A DNA stretch of 64,000 nucleotides from Pseudonocardia abyssalis (GTDB lineage: Bacteria; Actinomycetota; Actinomycetes; Mycobacteriales; Pseudonocardiaceae): contig NZ_JADQDK010000001.1 of assembly GCF_019263705.2 (NCBI RefSeq), positions 6,209,230 to 6,273,229 of the forward strand. Reading direction: 5' to 3'. Numbering within the stretch: position 1 is the first letter of the stretch; each line of letters opens with the position of its first letter. Position numbers and translations under genes: made by a program. Below, in pieces: positions 8,571 to 17,602 of this stretch. The notes below the pieces were generated by a model. It ran no database searches. It was not told the origin of the DNA and saw only the letters and a list, made by a program, of their open reading frames with translations.

Positions 8571-9993
8571 TCACCGTGAACTCGGTGCGGCCGGGGCGGC
8601 TCGTCACGTCCACCGTGCCCCGGTGCGCCGCGACCACCGCGGAGACGATCGCCAGGCCCAACCCGGTGCTGCCGCTCTCCCGCGACCGCGAGCTCGATCC
8701 CCGCGCGAACCGCTCGAACACCCGCGGTGCCAGCTCGGGCGCGATCCCCGGCCCGTCGTCGACGACCGTCAGCACCACACCGCCGTCGCGCGGCGCCAGC
8801 CCGACCGACACCCGCGTCCCCGGCGGCGTGTGCGTGCGGGCGTTGGCCAGCAGGTTGTTGAGCACCTGGGCGAGCCGGGATGGGTCGCCGGTGACGGTCA
8901 CCGGCTCGTCGGGCAGGTCGAGCAGCCAGCGGTGCCCCGGACCGGCGACGTGCGCGTCGTTGACGGCGTCGAGGACGAGGTGGGTGAGGTCGACCTCGAC
9001 GCGCTCCAGCGGGCGGCCCGCGTCGAGGCGGGCGAGCAGCAGGAGGTCCTCGACGAGCGTGCTCATCCGCTCCGCCGACGACGAGATGCGCTGCAGCGAG
9101 TACGCCGCCTCCTCGGTCAGCTCGCCGCGGCGCGACAGCTCGGCGTACCCGCGGATCGCGGCCAGCGGGGTGCGCAGCTCGTGGCTGGCGTCGGCGACGA
9201 ACTGGCGCAGCCGCAGCTCGCTCGCGTGCCGCTCCTCGAGCGCCGAACCCACGTGGTCGAGCATCCGGTTGAGCGCGGTGCCGACCTGCCCCACCTCGCT
9301 GCGCGGGTTCGTCACCGGCACGCGCTCGACGAGCTCCACCGCCCCGCTGGCCAGCGGCAGGGCGCTGACCCGCGACGCCGTGGCCGCGACCTCCTCCAGC
9401 GGCCGAAGCTCCCGGCGCACCGCGACCGCCCCGGCCACCCCCGCGCCGAGCAGGGCCACCGCGACGACGACGACCTCGATCGTCACGAGCGTCGACAGCG
9501 TCTCCTGCAGCGGCCGCTCGGACTGGCCGGTCACGACCGTCACCGTGTCGCCGTCGGCCTCGGTGCGCTCGCCGGCGACGAGCCGGTAGCTGCCCAGCTC
9601 GCCGAGCTCCGCGCTGCGGGGCCGGTCGCCGACCACGACGTCGAGCAGGGCGGAGGTGACCTCCGAGGGCACCGGCTGACTCGTCCCGCGGCGGTCGAGC
9701 ACCGCGGCGCTCGTGACCCGCCCGTCGGTGATCTCGGCGACGAGCACCCCGAACGGCAGCCCCGGCCCGAACGGTGCGCCCGCGGGCAGGTCGTCGCCGT
9801 CGGGCGGGGTGCGGGCGCTGTCGTCCGGCGGCAGCCCGCGGGCGATCCCGCCCGTCGCGCGGAGGTTCTCGTCGAGCTGGTCGACGAGGATCCCGTTCAG
9901 CGACACCGTCGTGACGATCCCGATCAGGGCCCCCGTCACGGCGAGCAGGAGCAGGACGGTCGCGACCAGCCGCGCCCGCAGGGTGCCCCTCAC
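8557..9993 (-). CDS. OmpR-family sensor histidine kinase
   Basis: A 478-residue membrane sensor kinase. A first membrane helix (about 7-30) and a second (about 170-190) bracket an extracytoplasmic sensor domain. A HAMP linker (RRELRPLEEVAATASRVS) and the HisKA phospho-acceptor box FVADASHELRTPLAAIRGY follow. The ATPase boxes are N (NNLLANARTHTP), G1 (VVDDGPGIAPEL) and G2 (GSTGLGLAIVSAVV). It overlaps the response regulator by four bases (ATGA). It resembles mycobacterial TrcS/TcrY-type kinases. The stop codon lies in the 22-bp repeat array, so the 3' end may have been remodelled by it. The stimulus is unknown. Confidence 0.88.
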   Translation of the reverse strand: MRGTLRARLVATVLLLLAVTGALIGIVTTVSLNGILVDQLDENLRATGGIARGLPPDDSARTPPDGDDLPAGAPFGPGLPFGVLVAEITDGRVTSAAVLDRRGTSQPVPSEVTSALLDVVVGDRPRSAELGELGSYRLVAGERTEADGDTVTVVTGQSERPLQETLSTLVTIEVVVVAVALLGAGVAGAVAVRRELRPLEEVAATASRVSALPLASGAVELVERVPVTNPRSEVGQVGTALNRMLDHVGSALEERHASELRLRQFVADASHELRTPLAAIRGYAELSRRGELTEEAAYSLQRISSSAERMSTLVEDLLLLARLDAGRPLERVEVDLTHLVLDAVNDAHVAGPGHRWLLDLPDEPVTVTGDPSRLAQVLNNLLANARTHTPPGTRVSVGLAPRDGGVVLTVVDDGPGIAPELAPRVFERFARGSSSRSRESGSTGLGLAIVSAVVAAHRGTVDVTSRPGRTEFTVTLPH

Positions 9994-10721
9994 CCGGCCG
10001 GTTTCAGGACGTACCCGGCCCCGCGCACGGTGTGGATCATCGGCTCGCGCCCGGCGTCGATCTTCTTTCGCAGGTAGGAGACGTAGAGCTCGACGACGTT
10101 GGACTGGCCGCCGAAGTCGTAGTGCCAGACGCGGTCGAGGATCTGGGCCTTGCTCAGCACGCGCTTGGGGTTGCGCATGAGGAAGCGCAGCAGCTCGAAC
10201 TCGGTCGCCGTCAGCTCGACGAGCGCGTCGGCGCGGCGGACCTCGTGGCTGTCCTCGTCGAGCGTGAGGTCGCCGACGACCAGCTCCGTGCCCTGGCGCA
10301 CCGCGGCCATCCCCGAGCGGCGCAGCAGCCCGCGCAGCCGCGCGACCAGCTCCTCGATGCTGAACGGCTTGGTGACGTAGTCGTCGCCGCCCGCGGTCAG
10401 GCCGGCGACGCGGTCCTCGACGGCGTCGCGGGCGGTGAGGAACAGGACCGGCACCTCCGGGGTGTCGGCGCGCATGCGGCGCAGCACCTCGAGGCCGTCG
10501 AAGTCGGGGAGCATCACGTCGAGGACGACCGCGTCGGGCCGGAACTCGCGCGCCCCGCGCACCGCGGACGAGCCGTCGGCCGCCGTGCGGACCTCCCAGC
10601 CCTCGTAGCGCAGGGCCATGGACAGCAGCTCGGCCAGCGTGGACTCGTCGTCGACGACGAGCACGCGGATCGCGCCGCCGTCGGCGCGGCGCAGCGGCAC
10701 CTGCTCGTTCATCGTCGACAT
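9990..10721 (-). CDS. OmpR/PhoB-family response regulator
   Basis: A 243-residue DNA-binding regulator. The receiver domain (residues 18-135) has acidic residues Asp24/Asp25, phospho-acceptor Asp68 in VVLDVMLPDFDG, Thr in FLTARD and Lys in DDYVTKPFS. The C-terminal winged helix (about 150-240) ends with SYLRKKIDAG and TVRGAGYVLKPA, typical of TrcR/TcrX-type regulators. It is first in a two-gene operon with the kinase. An internal ATG nine bases downstream of the chosen start is an alternative. Targets may include the glycosyltransferase locus further along the same strand, but that is only proximity. Confidence 0.9.
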   Translation of the reverse strand: MSTMNEQVPLRRADGGAIRVLVVDDESTLAELLSMALRYEGWEVRTAADGSSAVRGAREFRPDAVVLDVMLPDFDGLEVLRRMRADTPEVPVLFLTARDAVEDRVAGLTAGGDDYVTKPFSIEELVARLRGLLRRSGMAAVRQGTELVVGDLTLDEDSHEVRRADALVELTATEFELLRFLMRNPKRVLSKAQILDRVWHYDFGGQSNVVELYVSYLRKKIDAGREPMIHTVRGAGYVLKPAG

Positions 10722-10816
10722 GCTAGTGACCCTCGCGCGCGGAGCTGTCCCGTCGCTGGGAGAGACCTGTGCGCCTGCTGTGGAACCGGACGGCTCCCGA
10801 TTCCGTGCACGTCGGC

Positions 10817-10960
10817 ATGTTCACCGCCGACGCCATCGCGTTCCTGTCCGAGATCGCCGACGACAGCACCCCGGGTTCTTCGCCGCCCACCGCGACCGCC
10901 ACACCGCCGCGCTCGCCACCCCGATGCGGGGAGACGTGGCGCGCGGCCGGCCCGGTGCTG
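10817..10960 (+). pseudogene. 5' fragment of a DUF2461 (TIGR02453) gene, frameshifted
   Basis: The ATG at 10,817 opens MFTADAIAFLSEIADDSTP. After a shift of frame near 10,870 the next reading phase continues GFFAAHRDRHTAALATPMRG. Together they match the start of the DUF2461 family (F.P.A..FL..L..NN...WF.AHR..Y......PM). The remainder of the roughly 220-residue family length is absent, so this is a remnant. From 10,961 to 11,150 nothing else is recognisable. Confidence 0.5.
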
Positions 10961-11150
10961 CGCTGGCTCGACCACCACGTCGGGCGCGGCCGACCCGGTC
11001 GTACCCCGCCCCCGCCCGGAGCCGCCCGCCGCCGGGCGATCGCCGCCGGGTGATCACCGGGGGTGGTCCGCAGGTGCCACCGGCGACACCCGGGGGCCAC
11101 TCCTGGCGATCATGGCCCGGGGCCCCGGCGGCGTCTGTAGCGTCGCCGTC

Positions 11151-12632
11151 GTGACGTCAGACGAACGGCGGCCGGTGCTGGTCGGGGTCGGGCAGGTCCG
11201 AGGCAACCGGGAGCGGACGGTCGAGGGGGCGCGCGAGCCCTTCCCCCTGATCCTCGACGCCGTGCGCGCGGCGGCGACCGACGGCGGCATCGACCTCACG
11301 ACCCTCGACGCGGTCTGTACCGTGCACGTCGCGAGCTGGGCCTACGACGACCTCGCCGCCCGCGTCGCCCGCGAGATCGGGGCGACGCCGCGGCACACCC
11401 TCGACACGGGGGTCGGTGGCCAGCGCCCCGCCGAGCTGCTGGAGCAGGCGGCGGCGCGGATCGCGGCGGGTGACTCGCGGGTCGCGCTGATCGTCGGCGG
11501 CGAGGCGCAGGCGTCGGTGCAGGCGCTGTGGCGCAACGGGATCGACCCCGCGGAGCGCTGGAGCGCCACGCCCGGCGGGCCGCCGTCGTTCGAGGAGACC
11601 GGGCTGCGCAGCGACGCCATGACCCGCACCGGGCTCGTGCTGCCGACGCGCGTCTACCCGCTGTTCGAGAACGCGCTGCGCGCCGCCCGCGGGGAGAGCC
11701 CGGAGCGGGCCGCGCGGGCCTCCGCGGAGCTGTACGCGGCGTTCTCGCAGGTCGCGGCGACGAACCCGGCCGCGTGGAACCCCGAGCCGCGCTCCGCCGA
11801 CGAGATCGCCACCGTCGGACCCGGCAACCGGATGGTGTGCGAGCCGTACCCGCTCTCGCTCAACGCGATGCCGATGGTCGACCAGGCCGCCGCGGTCGTC
11901 GTCACCTCGCTGGCCGCGGCCCGCGAGGCGGGCGTGCCGGAGGACCGGATCGTGCACGTGTGGGGCGGGGCGGGCGCCCACGACGCCGCCGACGCACTCG
12001 CCCGGCCGAGCTTCGCGGCGTCGGCCGCACTGTCCGACGTCCTCGACCGCACCCTCGCCGCGACGGGCCTGAGCGCCGCCGACCTCGACGTCATCGACGT
12101 CTACAGCTGCTTCCCCGTCGTCCCGAAGCTGGTCGGGGAGCACCTGGGGATCGCGCCGCCGGTCGGGGTCACGGGCGGGCACTCGGCGTTCGGCGGGCCG
12201 CTGTCGAGCTACACGCTGCACGCGCTGGTGGCCGTCACCGAGCACCTGCGTAGGGAGCGCGGCACCGCGCTGGTGCACGGCAACGGCGGCTACCTCACCC
12301 ACGAGCACGCGCTCGTCGTCAGCACGACACCCCACGACTACGTCGGCGATCCCGAGTCCCGGGACACCGCGGGGCCGGGGCCCGCGGTGCGAGAGCGCGT
12401 CGACGGCGAGGAGGTGACGGTGGAGACCGCCACCGTCGAGCACGGCCGCGACGGCACCCCGGCGCAGGGCTTCCTGGTGGCGCGCACCGCGGAGGGGGCG
12501 CGGTACTGCGCATCCACCGTCCCCGGGGACGTCGCGAGCGCACGGGCGCTGTCGCTGGGGCTGGGCGAGACGGTCGGGCGGAGGGTCCGCGCGACGACGA
12601 CGGGCGAGCACGTGGTGGTGGAGACGACATGA
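11151..12632 (+). CDS. Thiolase-like acetyl-CoA acetyltransferase (SCP2-thiolase-like)
   Basis: A 493-residue thiolase superfamily protein. It begins DERRPVLVGVGQV and contains GPGNRMVCEPYPLSLNAMP, DVYSCFPVVPKL, GGHSAFGGPLSSYTLHAL and the C-terminal GNGGYLTHEHALVVS. These mark the acyl-CoA acetyltransferase group found beside fatty-acid and steroid degradation genes. At the position of the usual N-terminal nucleophilic cysteine the sequence reads TGVGGQRPAEL without Cys, so classical thiolase chemistry is doubtful. The last roughly 100 residues form the small beta-rich domain typical of this group. GTG at 11,151 was chosen because homologous sequence starts at once. It overlaps the next gene by four bases, indicating a two-gene operon with an acyl-CoA dehydrogenase. 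Confidence 0.8.
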   Translation: MTSDERRPVLVGVGQVRGNRERTVEGAREPFPLILDAVRAAATDGGIDLTTLDAVCTVHVASWAYDDLAARVAREIGATPRHTLDTGVGGQRPAELLEQAAARIAAGDSRVALIVGGEAQASVQALWRNGIDPAERWSATPGGPPSFEETGLRSDAMTRTGLVLPTRVYPLFENALRAARGESPERAARASAELYAAFSQVAATNPAAWNPEPRSADEIATVGPGNRMVCEPYPLSLNAMPMVDQAAAVVVTSLAAAREAGVPEDRIVHVWGGAGAHDAADALARPSFAASAALSDVLDRTLAATGLSAADLDVIDVYSCFPVVPKLVGEHLGIAPPVGVTGGHSAFGGPLSSYTLHALVAVTEHLRRERGTALVHGNGGYLTHEHALVVSTTPHDYVGDPESRDTAGPGPAVRERVDGEEVTVETATVEHGRDGTPAQGFLVARTAEGARYCASTVPGDVASARALSLGLGETVGRRVRATTTGEHVVVETT

Positions 12633-13771
12633 CCGATCCCTGGCGCACCGACGAGCGGAACGCGCTGCGGGCGCTCGTCGCCGACTTCACGACCCGCGAG
12701 ATCGTGCCGCACCTGGCCGACTGGGAGCGCGACGGGGAGGTCCCGCGTGAGCTGCACCGGAAGGCCGCGGCCGTCGGGCTGCTCGGCGTCGCGCACCCGG
12801 AGGAGGTCGGCGGGGGCGGCGGCGACGCGATCGACGGCTTCCTCGTCGCGGAGCAGATCATCCTGTCCGGCGGCTCGGGCGGGCTGGTCGCGGCGCTGCT
12901 CACGCACGGGATCGCGCTGCCGCACATCATCGCGGCCGGTGACCCGGACCTGATCGACCGGTTCGCGCGCCCCACCCTGGCCGGTGAGCTGATCGGCGCG
13001 CTGGGGATCACCGAGCCCGAGGGTGGGTCCGACGTCGCCGGGATCCGTACCCGGGCGCGCCGCGAGGGCGACGAGTACGTCGTCGACGGGGCGAAGCTCT
13101 ACATCACCTCCGGCGTGCGGGCCGACTTCGTGACCACCGCGGTGCGCACGGGCGGCGAGGGGCACGCGGGGGTGTCGCTGCTCGTCGTCGAGAAGGGCTC
13201 GCCGGGGTTCGCCGTCTCGCGCAAGCTCGACAAGATGGGCTGGCTCTGCTCCGACACCGCGGAGCTGTCCTACGCCGGGGTCCGCGTGCCGGTGGGGCAC
13301 CTCGTCGGCGCCGAGGGCACCGGGTTCCTGCAGATCGCGCAGCAGTTCCAGAGCGAGCGCCTGTCGCTGGCCGTGCAGGCCTACGCCACCGCGCAGCGCT
13401 GCTTCGACCTCACCAGCACCTGGATCCGCGAGCGCGAGACGTTCGGGCGGCCGCTGTCCTCGCGGCAGGTCGTGCGGCACCGGATGGCCGAGACGGCCCG
13501 GCAGATCGACGTGGCGCGGGTCTACACGCAGACGGTGACGACCCGCTGGCTCGCCGGGGAGTCGATGCTCATGGAGACCGCGATGGCCAAGAACACCGCG
13601 GTGGCTGCGTGCGACCACGCCGTCTACGAGTGCGTCCAGCTCCTCGGCGGGCTCGGCTACATGCGCGAGCACGAGGTGGAGCGGCACTACCGCGACGCGC
13701 GGCTGCTGAGCATCGGCGGCGGCACCACGGAGATCATGAACGAGATCATCGTGAAGCTGCTGGGCTTCTAG
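12629..13771 (+). CDS. Acyl-CoA dehydrogenase
   Basis: A 380-residue, full-length FAD-dependent acyl-CoA dehydrogenase. It has GALGITEPEGGSDVAGI (flavin and substrate contact), the middle domain DGAKLYITSGVRADF, RERETFGRPLSSRQVVRHRM, and the C-terminal LGGLGYMREHEVERHYRDAR. In place of the medium-chain catalytic EGT it has GGGTTEI. However, Glu243 in QSERLSLAV sits where isovaleryl-type and long-chain enzymes carry their base, so it should be active. It is coupled to the thiolase-like gene (ATGA). Its stop codon and that of the convergent siderophore-interacting gene share CTAG. Confidence 0.88.
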   Translation: MTDPWRTDERNALRALVADFTTREIVPHLADWERDGEVPRELHRKAAAVGLLGVAHPEEVGGGGGDAIDGFLVAEQIILSGGSGGLVAALLTHGIALPHIIAAGDPDLIDRFARPTLAGELIGALGITEPEGGSDVAGIRTRARREGDEYVVDGAKLYITSGVRADFVTTAVRTGGEGHAGVSLLVVEKGSPGFAVSRKLDKMGWLCSDTAELSYAGVRVPVGHLVGAEGTGFLQIAQQFQSERLSLAVQAYATAQRCFDLTSTWIRERETFGRPLSSRQVVRHRMAETARQIDVARVYTQTVTTRWLAGESMLMETAMAKNTAVAACDHAVYECVQLLGGLGYMREHEVERHYRDARLLSIGGGTTEIMNEIIVKLLGF

Positions 13772-14502
13772 CGGGCCCGCCAGTAGCCGGTGGCGTAGAC
13801 GGCGCGGCGGTCGATGCCGCGGTCGTCGAGCAGGTGCTTGCGCAGGTCCTTGACGCACGCGCTCTCGCCCGAGAGCCACGCCTGCCCGCGGCCGGGCGGG
13901 AACTCCGCCGCCCGCACCGCCTCGGCCAGCGGCGCCCCGGCCGCGCGGTCACCGCGGTGCACCCAGGTGACGATGCCGGGCAGCGCCTGCTCCTCGGCCG
14001 CGTCGGCGACCTCCACGAACACGAGCGCGGGCACGCCGGGCGGGAGGGCGTCGAGCACGGTGGCGACCGCGGGGAGGGCGGTCTCGTCACCGATCACGAC
14101 GTGGAAGTCGGCTCCCGCGTCGGGGTCGTAGCGCCCGCCCGGCTCGGAGACGCCGACCCAGGCGCCCGGCTGCGCCTCGGCCGCCCAGGCCGCGGCGGGC
14201 CCGTCGCCGTGCAGCACGAAGTCGACATCGAGCTCGCCCGCGCCCGCGTCGAACCGCCGCACCGTGTACGTCCGGATCGCCGGCCGGGCCTCACCCGTGG
14301 GCCACACCGGCCCGCCCGACGCGGCGCGGGGCACCGCGGGGCGCTCCTGGCCGGGCACGGGGAAGAACATCTTGATCCGGCGGTCCGGGCCGTCGCCGGG
14401 GAAGCCGGCGAGCTCGTCGCCGCCGAGCGTCACGCGGATCATCCGCGGGGTGACCCGCTCGCTGCGCCGGACCTGCAGCAGGCGGGGTGCCGTCGTGCTC
14501 AT
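13768..14502 (-). CDS. Siderophore-interacting FAD-binding protein
   Basis: A 244-residue flavoreductase of the ViuB/SIP family, which reduces ferric siderophores in the cytoplasm to free iron. The FAD-binding barrel includes RTYTVRRFDAGAGELDVDF and AQPGAWVGVSEPGGRY. The C-terminal SIP domain has the signature WLSGESACVKDLRKHLL and AVYATGYWR. Length is normal for the family. It lies seven bases downstream of a TetR gene on the same strand and may be co-transcribed with it. No clear iron box is seen directly upstream. Confidence 0.88.
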   Translation of the reverse strand: MSTTAPRLLQVRRSERVTPRMIRVTLGGDELAGFPGDGPDRRIKMFFPVPGQERPAVPRAASGGPVWPTGEARPAIRTYTVRRFDAGAGELDVDFVLHGDGPAAAWAAEAQPGAWVGVSEPGGRYDPDAGADFHVVIGDETALPAVATVLDALPPGVPALVFVEVADAAEEQALPGIVTWVHRGDRAAGAPLAEAVRAAEFPPGRGQAWLSGESACVKDLRKHLLDDRGIDRRAVYATGYWRAR

Positions 14503-14509
14503 CGGAGGA

Positions 14510-15112
14510 TCATCCCGTGCCCGGGTTCAGCGTCCCCAACCCCGTCCAGGCCAGGTCCATGAGGTACTGCGTGGCCTGCTCGCTCGTGACCGTCCGGGCA
14601 CTGCCGCGCCACACGGCCAGCCGCTCGCACGCCCCCACGATCACCTGCGCCCAGCCTGCGAGCTGCTGCGGGTCGGTGCCGGGGGCCTGCACGGCGAGCA
14701 GGGCGGCGATGAAGTCGGTCTGCTGCGCGCGGATGCCTTCCAGCGCCTCGCCCGCGACCGTCGACTCGCAGTACAGCAGCGTCCACTCCGGCTCGTGGCG
14801 CTCGAGGTAGTCGAAGAACGCGCGGGTGCCGCGGCGCAGCATCTCCTCGGGGGTGTCGGCGGACGCGGCCGCGCTCGACGTGACCTCCAGCAGCTCTGCG
14901 CGCGCCCGCGAGATGCAGGCGAGCAACAGGCCGTCCTTGGAGCCGAAGTGGGTGTAGAGCACGGGCTTGGTGACGCCCACGCGCTCGGCGACGGCGTCCA
15001 TCGACGCGTTCTGGAAGCCCCGTTCGCTGAACACGACGACGGCGGCGTCGAGGATCTGCTGCTCGCGCTCCGCCCGGCCGACGCGGCGACGGGGGGCTCG
15101 TGTCGTCGTCAC
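14510..15112 (-). CDS. TetR-family transcriptional regulator
   Basis: A 200-residue regulator. The N-terminal HTH is complete: ILDAAVVVFSERGFQNASMD, then VAERVGVTKPVLYTHFGSKD. The C-terminal ligand domain is mostly helical and unassigned. It is divergent from the Baeyer-Villiger monooxygenase gene, and the 72-bp space between them carries three GGTAAC boxes spaced 14 bp apart, the likely operator. Repression of both the monooxygenase and its own gene, relieved by a hydrophobic ligand, is the expected scheme for this arrangement. Confidence 0.88.
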   Translation of the reverse strand: MTTTRAPRRRVGRAEREQQILDAAVVVFSERGFQNASMDAVAERVGVTKPVLYTHFGSKDGLLLACISRARAELLEVTSSAAASADTPEEMLRRGTRAFFDYLERHEPEWTLLYCESTVAGEALEGIRAQQTDFIAALLAVQAPGTDPQQLAGWAQVIVGACERLAVWRGSARTVTSEQATQYLMDLAWTGLGTLNPGTG

Positions 15113-15129
15113 GGGAAGACCCTACCGCA

Positions 15130-15163
15130 GGTAACTTACTCGTGGTAACTTACCGCCGGTAAC
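15130..15163. promoter_or_regulatory. TetR operator with GGTAAC boxes every 14 bp
   Basis: GGTAACTTAC at 15130 and 15144 and GGTAAC at 15158 are in exact 14-bp phase. Between consecutive boxes they create the palindromes TTACT-CGT-GGTAA (15136-15148) and TTACC-GCC-GGTAA (15150-15162). The site sits between the divergent TetR and monooxygenase starts. Confidence 0.7.
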
Positions 15164-15184
15164 AGTGACCCGGGAGGACGTGGG

Positions 15185-16642
15185 ATGACCGATCAGACCG
15201 TGGACGTGGCCATCGTCGGCAGCGGGTTCGCCGGGCTCGGCGCCGCCGTGAAGCTCGCGGAGGCCGGACGCGGCGACTTCGTCATCCTGGAGAAGGGCGA
15301 CAGCGTCGGCGGCACCTGGCGGGACAACACGTACCCGGGCTGCGCCTGCGACGTGCAGAGCCACCTGTACTCCTTCTCCTTCGCCCCCAACCCGAACTGG
15401 ACGCGGACGTTCGCACGCCAGCCGGAGATCCGCGCGTACCTGGAGTCGGTGACCGACCGCTACGGCCTGCGCGACCGGCTGCGCTTCGGCCGCGAGGTCA
15501 CCGGCCTGGAGTGGGACGGCAGCCGTTGGGCCGTGAGCAGTGCCGACGGCTCCGTCGTGCACGCGCGCGCCGTCGTGTGGGGCACCGGGCCGCTGCACCT
15601 GCCGTCGACGCCCGAGATCGAGGGCATCGAGCAGTTCCGCGGCGCCGTGTTCCACTCCTCGCGCTGGAACCACGACCACGACCTGCGCGACAAGCGCGTC
15701 GCCGTCATCGGGACGGGGGCGAGCGCGATCCAGTTCGTGCCCCACATCCAGCCCGAGGTCGCCGCGCTGACGCTGTTCCAGCGGACCGCGCCGTGGGTGC
15801 TGCCCAAGCCCGATCGCGAGATCGCCGGCCCGCTCCGCGCGCTGTACAAGGCGCTCCCGGCGGCGCAGAAGGTGCAGCGCTCCCTGGTCTACGCGCGCAA
15901 CGAGATGCTCGTGGGCGGCTTCCTCAAGCCCGCCCGCATGAAGATCATCGAGGGCTTCGCGCGCGCCTACCTGGACCGCAAGTTCGCCGACCGCCCCGAC
16001 CTCAAGGCCAAGCTGACGCCGGACTTCACGATCGGCTGCAAGCGCATCCTCATGTCCAACGAGTACTACTCCTCGCTCAAGCAGTCCAACGTCGACGTCG
16101 TGACCGACGGGATCACCCGCGTCACCGAGACCGGTGTCGTCACGGCCGACGGGATCGAGCACGAGGTCGACACGATCATCTTCGGCACCGGGTTCCGGGT
16201 CGGGGAGAGCCTGGCCGACGTCACCGTCACCGGGCGCGACGGCGTCAAGCTCGCCGACGAGTGGGCCTCCGGTCCGCAGGCACTGCTCGGCACGACCGTC
16301 GCCGGGTTCCCCAACCTGTTCATGATGATCGGCCCGAACACCGGCCTCGGGCACAGCTCGATGGTGTTCATGATCGAGTCGCAGACCAGCTTCATCCTCG
16401 ACGCGCTGCGCCTGCTCGACGTCCACGGCGTCACCGCGATCGACACCCGCCGCGACCGCCAGGACGCCTTCAACGCCGACATCCAGAAGCGGCTGGTCGG
16501 CTCGGTGTGGAACACCGGCGGCTGCAAGTCCTGGTACCTGGACGCGGAGGGCAACAACCGCACGGTCTGGCCCGGCTACACGTTCGACTACCGGCGCCGC
16601 ACCCGCAAGGTGAACCCGGCCGACCACGAACTGGTTGCATAG
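15185..16642 (+). CDS. Flavin-containing Baeyer-Villiger-type monooxygenase
   Basis: A 485-residue FAD- and NADPH-dependent monooxygenase expected to insert oxygen next to a ketone. The first Rossmann motif is GSGFAGLGAA near the N-terminus and the second is VIGTGASAIQFVP (about residue 175). Between them is the class signature F.G...H...W as FRGAVFHSSRWNHD. The rest of the chain, including GSVWNTGGCKSWYLDAEGNN, is typical of cyclohexanone-type enzymes. GGGAGGACGTGGG upstream of the ATG is a good ribosome-binding site. It is probably controlled by the divergent TetR. Confidence 0.88.
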   Translation: MTDQTVDVAIVGSGFAGLGAAVKLAEAGRGDFVILEKGDSVGGTWRDNTYPGCACDVQSHLYSFSFAPNPNWTRTFARQPEIRAYLESVTDRYGLRDRLRFGREVTGLEWDGSRWAVSSADGSVVHARAVVWGTGPLHLPSTPEIEGIEQFRGAVFHSSRWNHDHDLRDKRVAVIGTGASAIQFVPHIQPEVAALTLFQRTAPWVLPKPDREIAGPLRALYKALPAAQKVQRSLVYARNEMLVGGFLKPARMKIIEGFARAYLDRKFADRPDLKAKLTPDFTIGCKRILMSNEYYSSLKQSNVDVVTDGITRVTETGVVTADGIEHEVDTIIFGTGFRVGESLADVTVTGRDGVKLADEWASGPQALLGTTVAGFPNLFMMIGPNTGLGHSSMVFMIESQTSFILDALRLLDVHGVTAIDTRRDRQDAFNADIQKRLVGSVWNTGGCKSWYLDAEGNNRTVWPGYTFDYRRRTRKVNPADHELVA

Positions 16643-16647
16643 GGACC

Positions 16648-17577
16648 GTGTACGTCTACTCCCTGCCGATGACCACCCGCTTCCGCGGGATCACCGTCCG
16701 GGAGGGCCTGCTGCTCGAGGGGCCCGCGGGGTGGGGCGACTTCTGCCCCTTCCCGGAGTACGCCGACCCGGAGGCGCGCGCCTGGTTCGACGCCGCCCAC
16801 GAGGCCGCGTTCGACGGCTGGCCCGCGCCGGTCCGGGACACGGTGCCGGTCAACGCGATCGTGCCGGCGGTGTCGCCGTCGGTCGCGCACGCGATGGTCG
16901 TGGCGTCGGGGTGCGGCACGGCGAAGGTGAAGGTGGCCGACGCGCCGGGGTCGCTGCCCGACGACCTCGCGCGCGTCGAGGCCGTCCGCGACGCAGTGGG
17001 GCCCGGCGGGCACGTGCGGGTCGACGCGAACGCGCGGTGGTCGGTGGACGAGGCCGTGGTGGCGATCCGCTCCCTGGACCGCGCGGCCGGGGGGCTCCAG
17101 TACGTCGAACAGCCGTGTGAGTCGCTCGCCGATCTCGCAGCGGTGCGCAGGCGGGTCGATGTGCGGATCGCCGCCGACGAGTCGATCCGCCGGGCGTCGG
17201 ATCCGCTGAAGGTGGCCGTCGCGGGGGCGGCCGACGTCGTCGTGCTCAAGTGCGCGCCGCTCGGCGGGGTGCGCCGGGCGCTGGAGGTCGCGGAGGCGTG
17301 CGGGCTGCCGTGCGTGGTGTCCTCGGCGTTGGAGTCCGGGGTGGGGCTGGCCGCGGAGATCGCGCTGGCCGGGGCACTGCCGTCGCTGGAGTTCGCCTGC
17401 GGTCTGGGCACCGGCGCGCTGTTGGCGGCGGACGTCGTGCCCCCCCTCGCCCCGGTCGGCGGGCTGCTCCCGGTGCCCCGCACGCCCCCCGTCCCGATCC
17501 TCGACGAGGCACTCGCCGCCGACCCGGAGCGCACGGCGTGGTGGCTGGCCCGCCTGGCCCGGGTCCGTACCCCCTGA
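16648..17577 (+). CDS. menC: o-Succinylbenzoate synthase
   Basis: A 309-residue enolase-superfamily enzyme for menaquinone biosynthesis, dehydrating SHCHC to o-succinylbenzoate. The barrel carries the KxK motif (KVKVAD), first metal ligand region VRVDANARWSVDEA, EQPCESLADLAAV, the third ligand RIAADESIR and the lysine strand VVVLKCAPLGG. The short N-terminal capping domain (SLPMTTRFRGITVREGLL) is typical of actinobacterial MenC. GTG at 16,648 fits this N-terminus. It begins five bases after the monooxygenase stop, so it may be read with that gene, but other men genes are not in the window. Confidence 0.85.
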   Translation: MYVYSLPMTTRFRGITVREGLLLEGPAGWGDFCPFPEYADPEARAWFDAAHEAAFDGWPAPVRDTVPVNAIVPAVSPSVAHAMVVASGCGTAKVKVADAPGSLPDDLARVEAVRDAVGPGGHVRVDANARWSVDEAVVAIRSLDRAAGGLQYVEQPCESLADLAAVRRRVDVRIAADESIRRASDPLKVAVAGAADVVVLKCAPLGGVRRALEVAEACGLPCVVSSALESGVGLAAEIALAGALPSLEFACGLGTGALLAADVVPPLAPVGGLLPVPRTPPVPILDEALAADPERTAWWLARLARVRTP

Positions 17578-17602
17578 CCCGCCGCCGCCCCTGACCCCGC
17601 CC

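Noticed and set aside
10723..11100. Functional gene between the response regulator and the thiolase-like gene
   Set aside because: Only a frameshifted beginning of DUF2461 is recognisable; opposite-strand frames are shadows.
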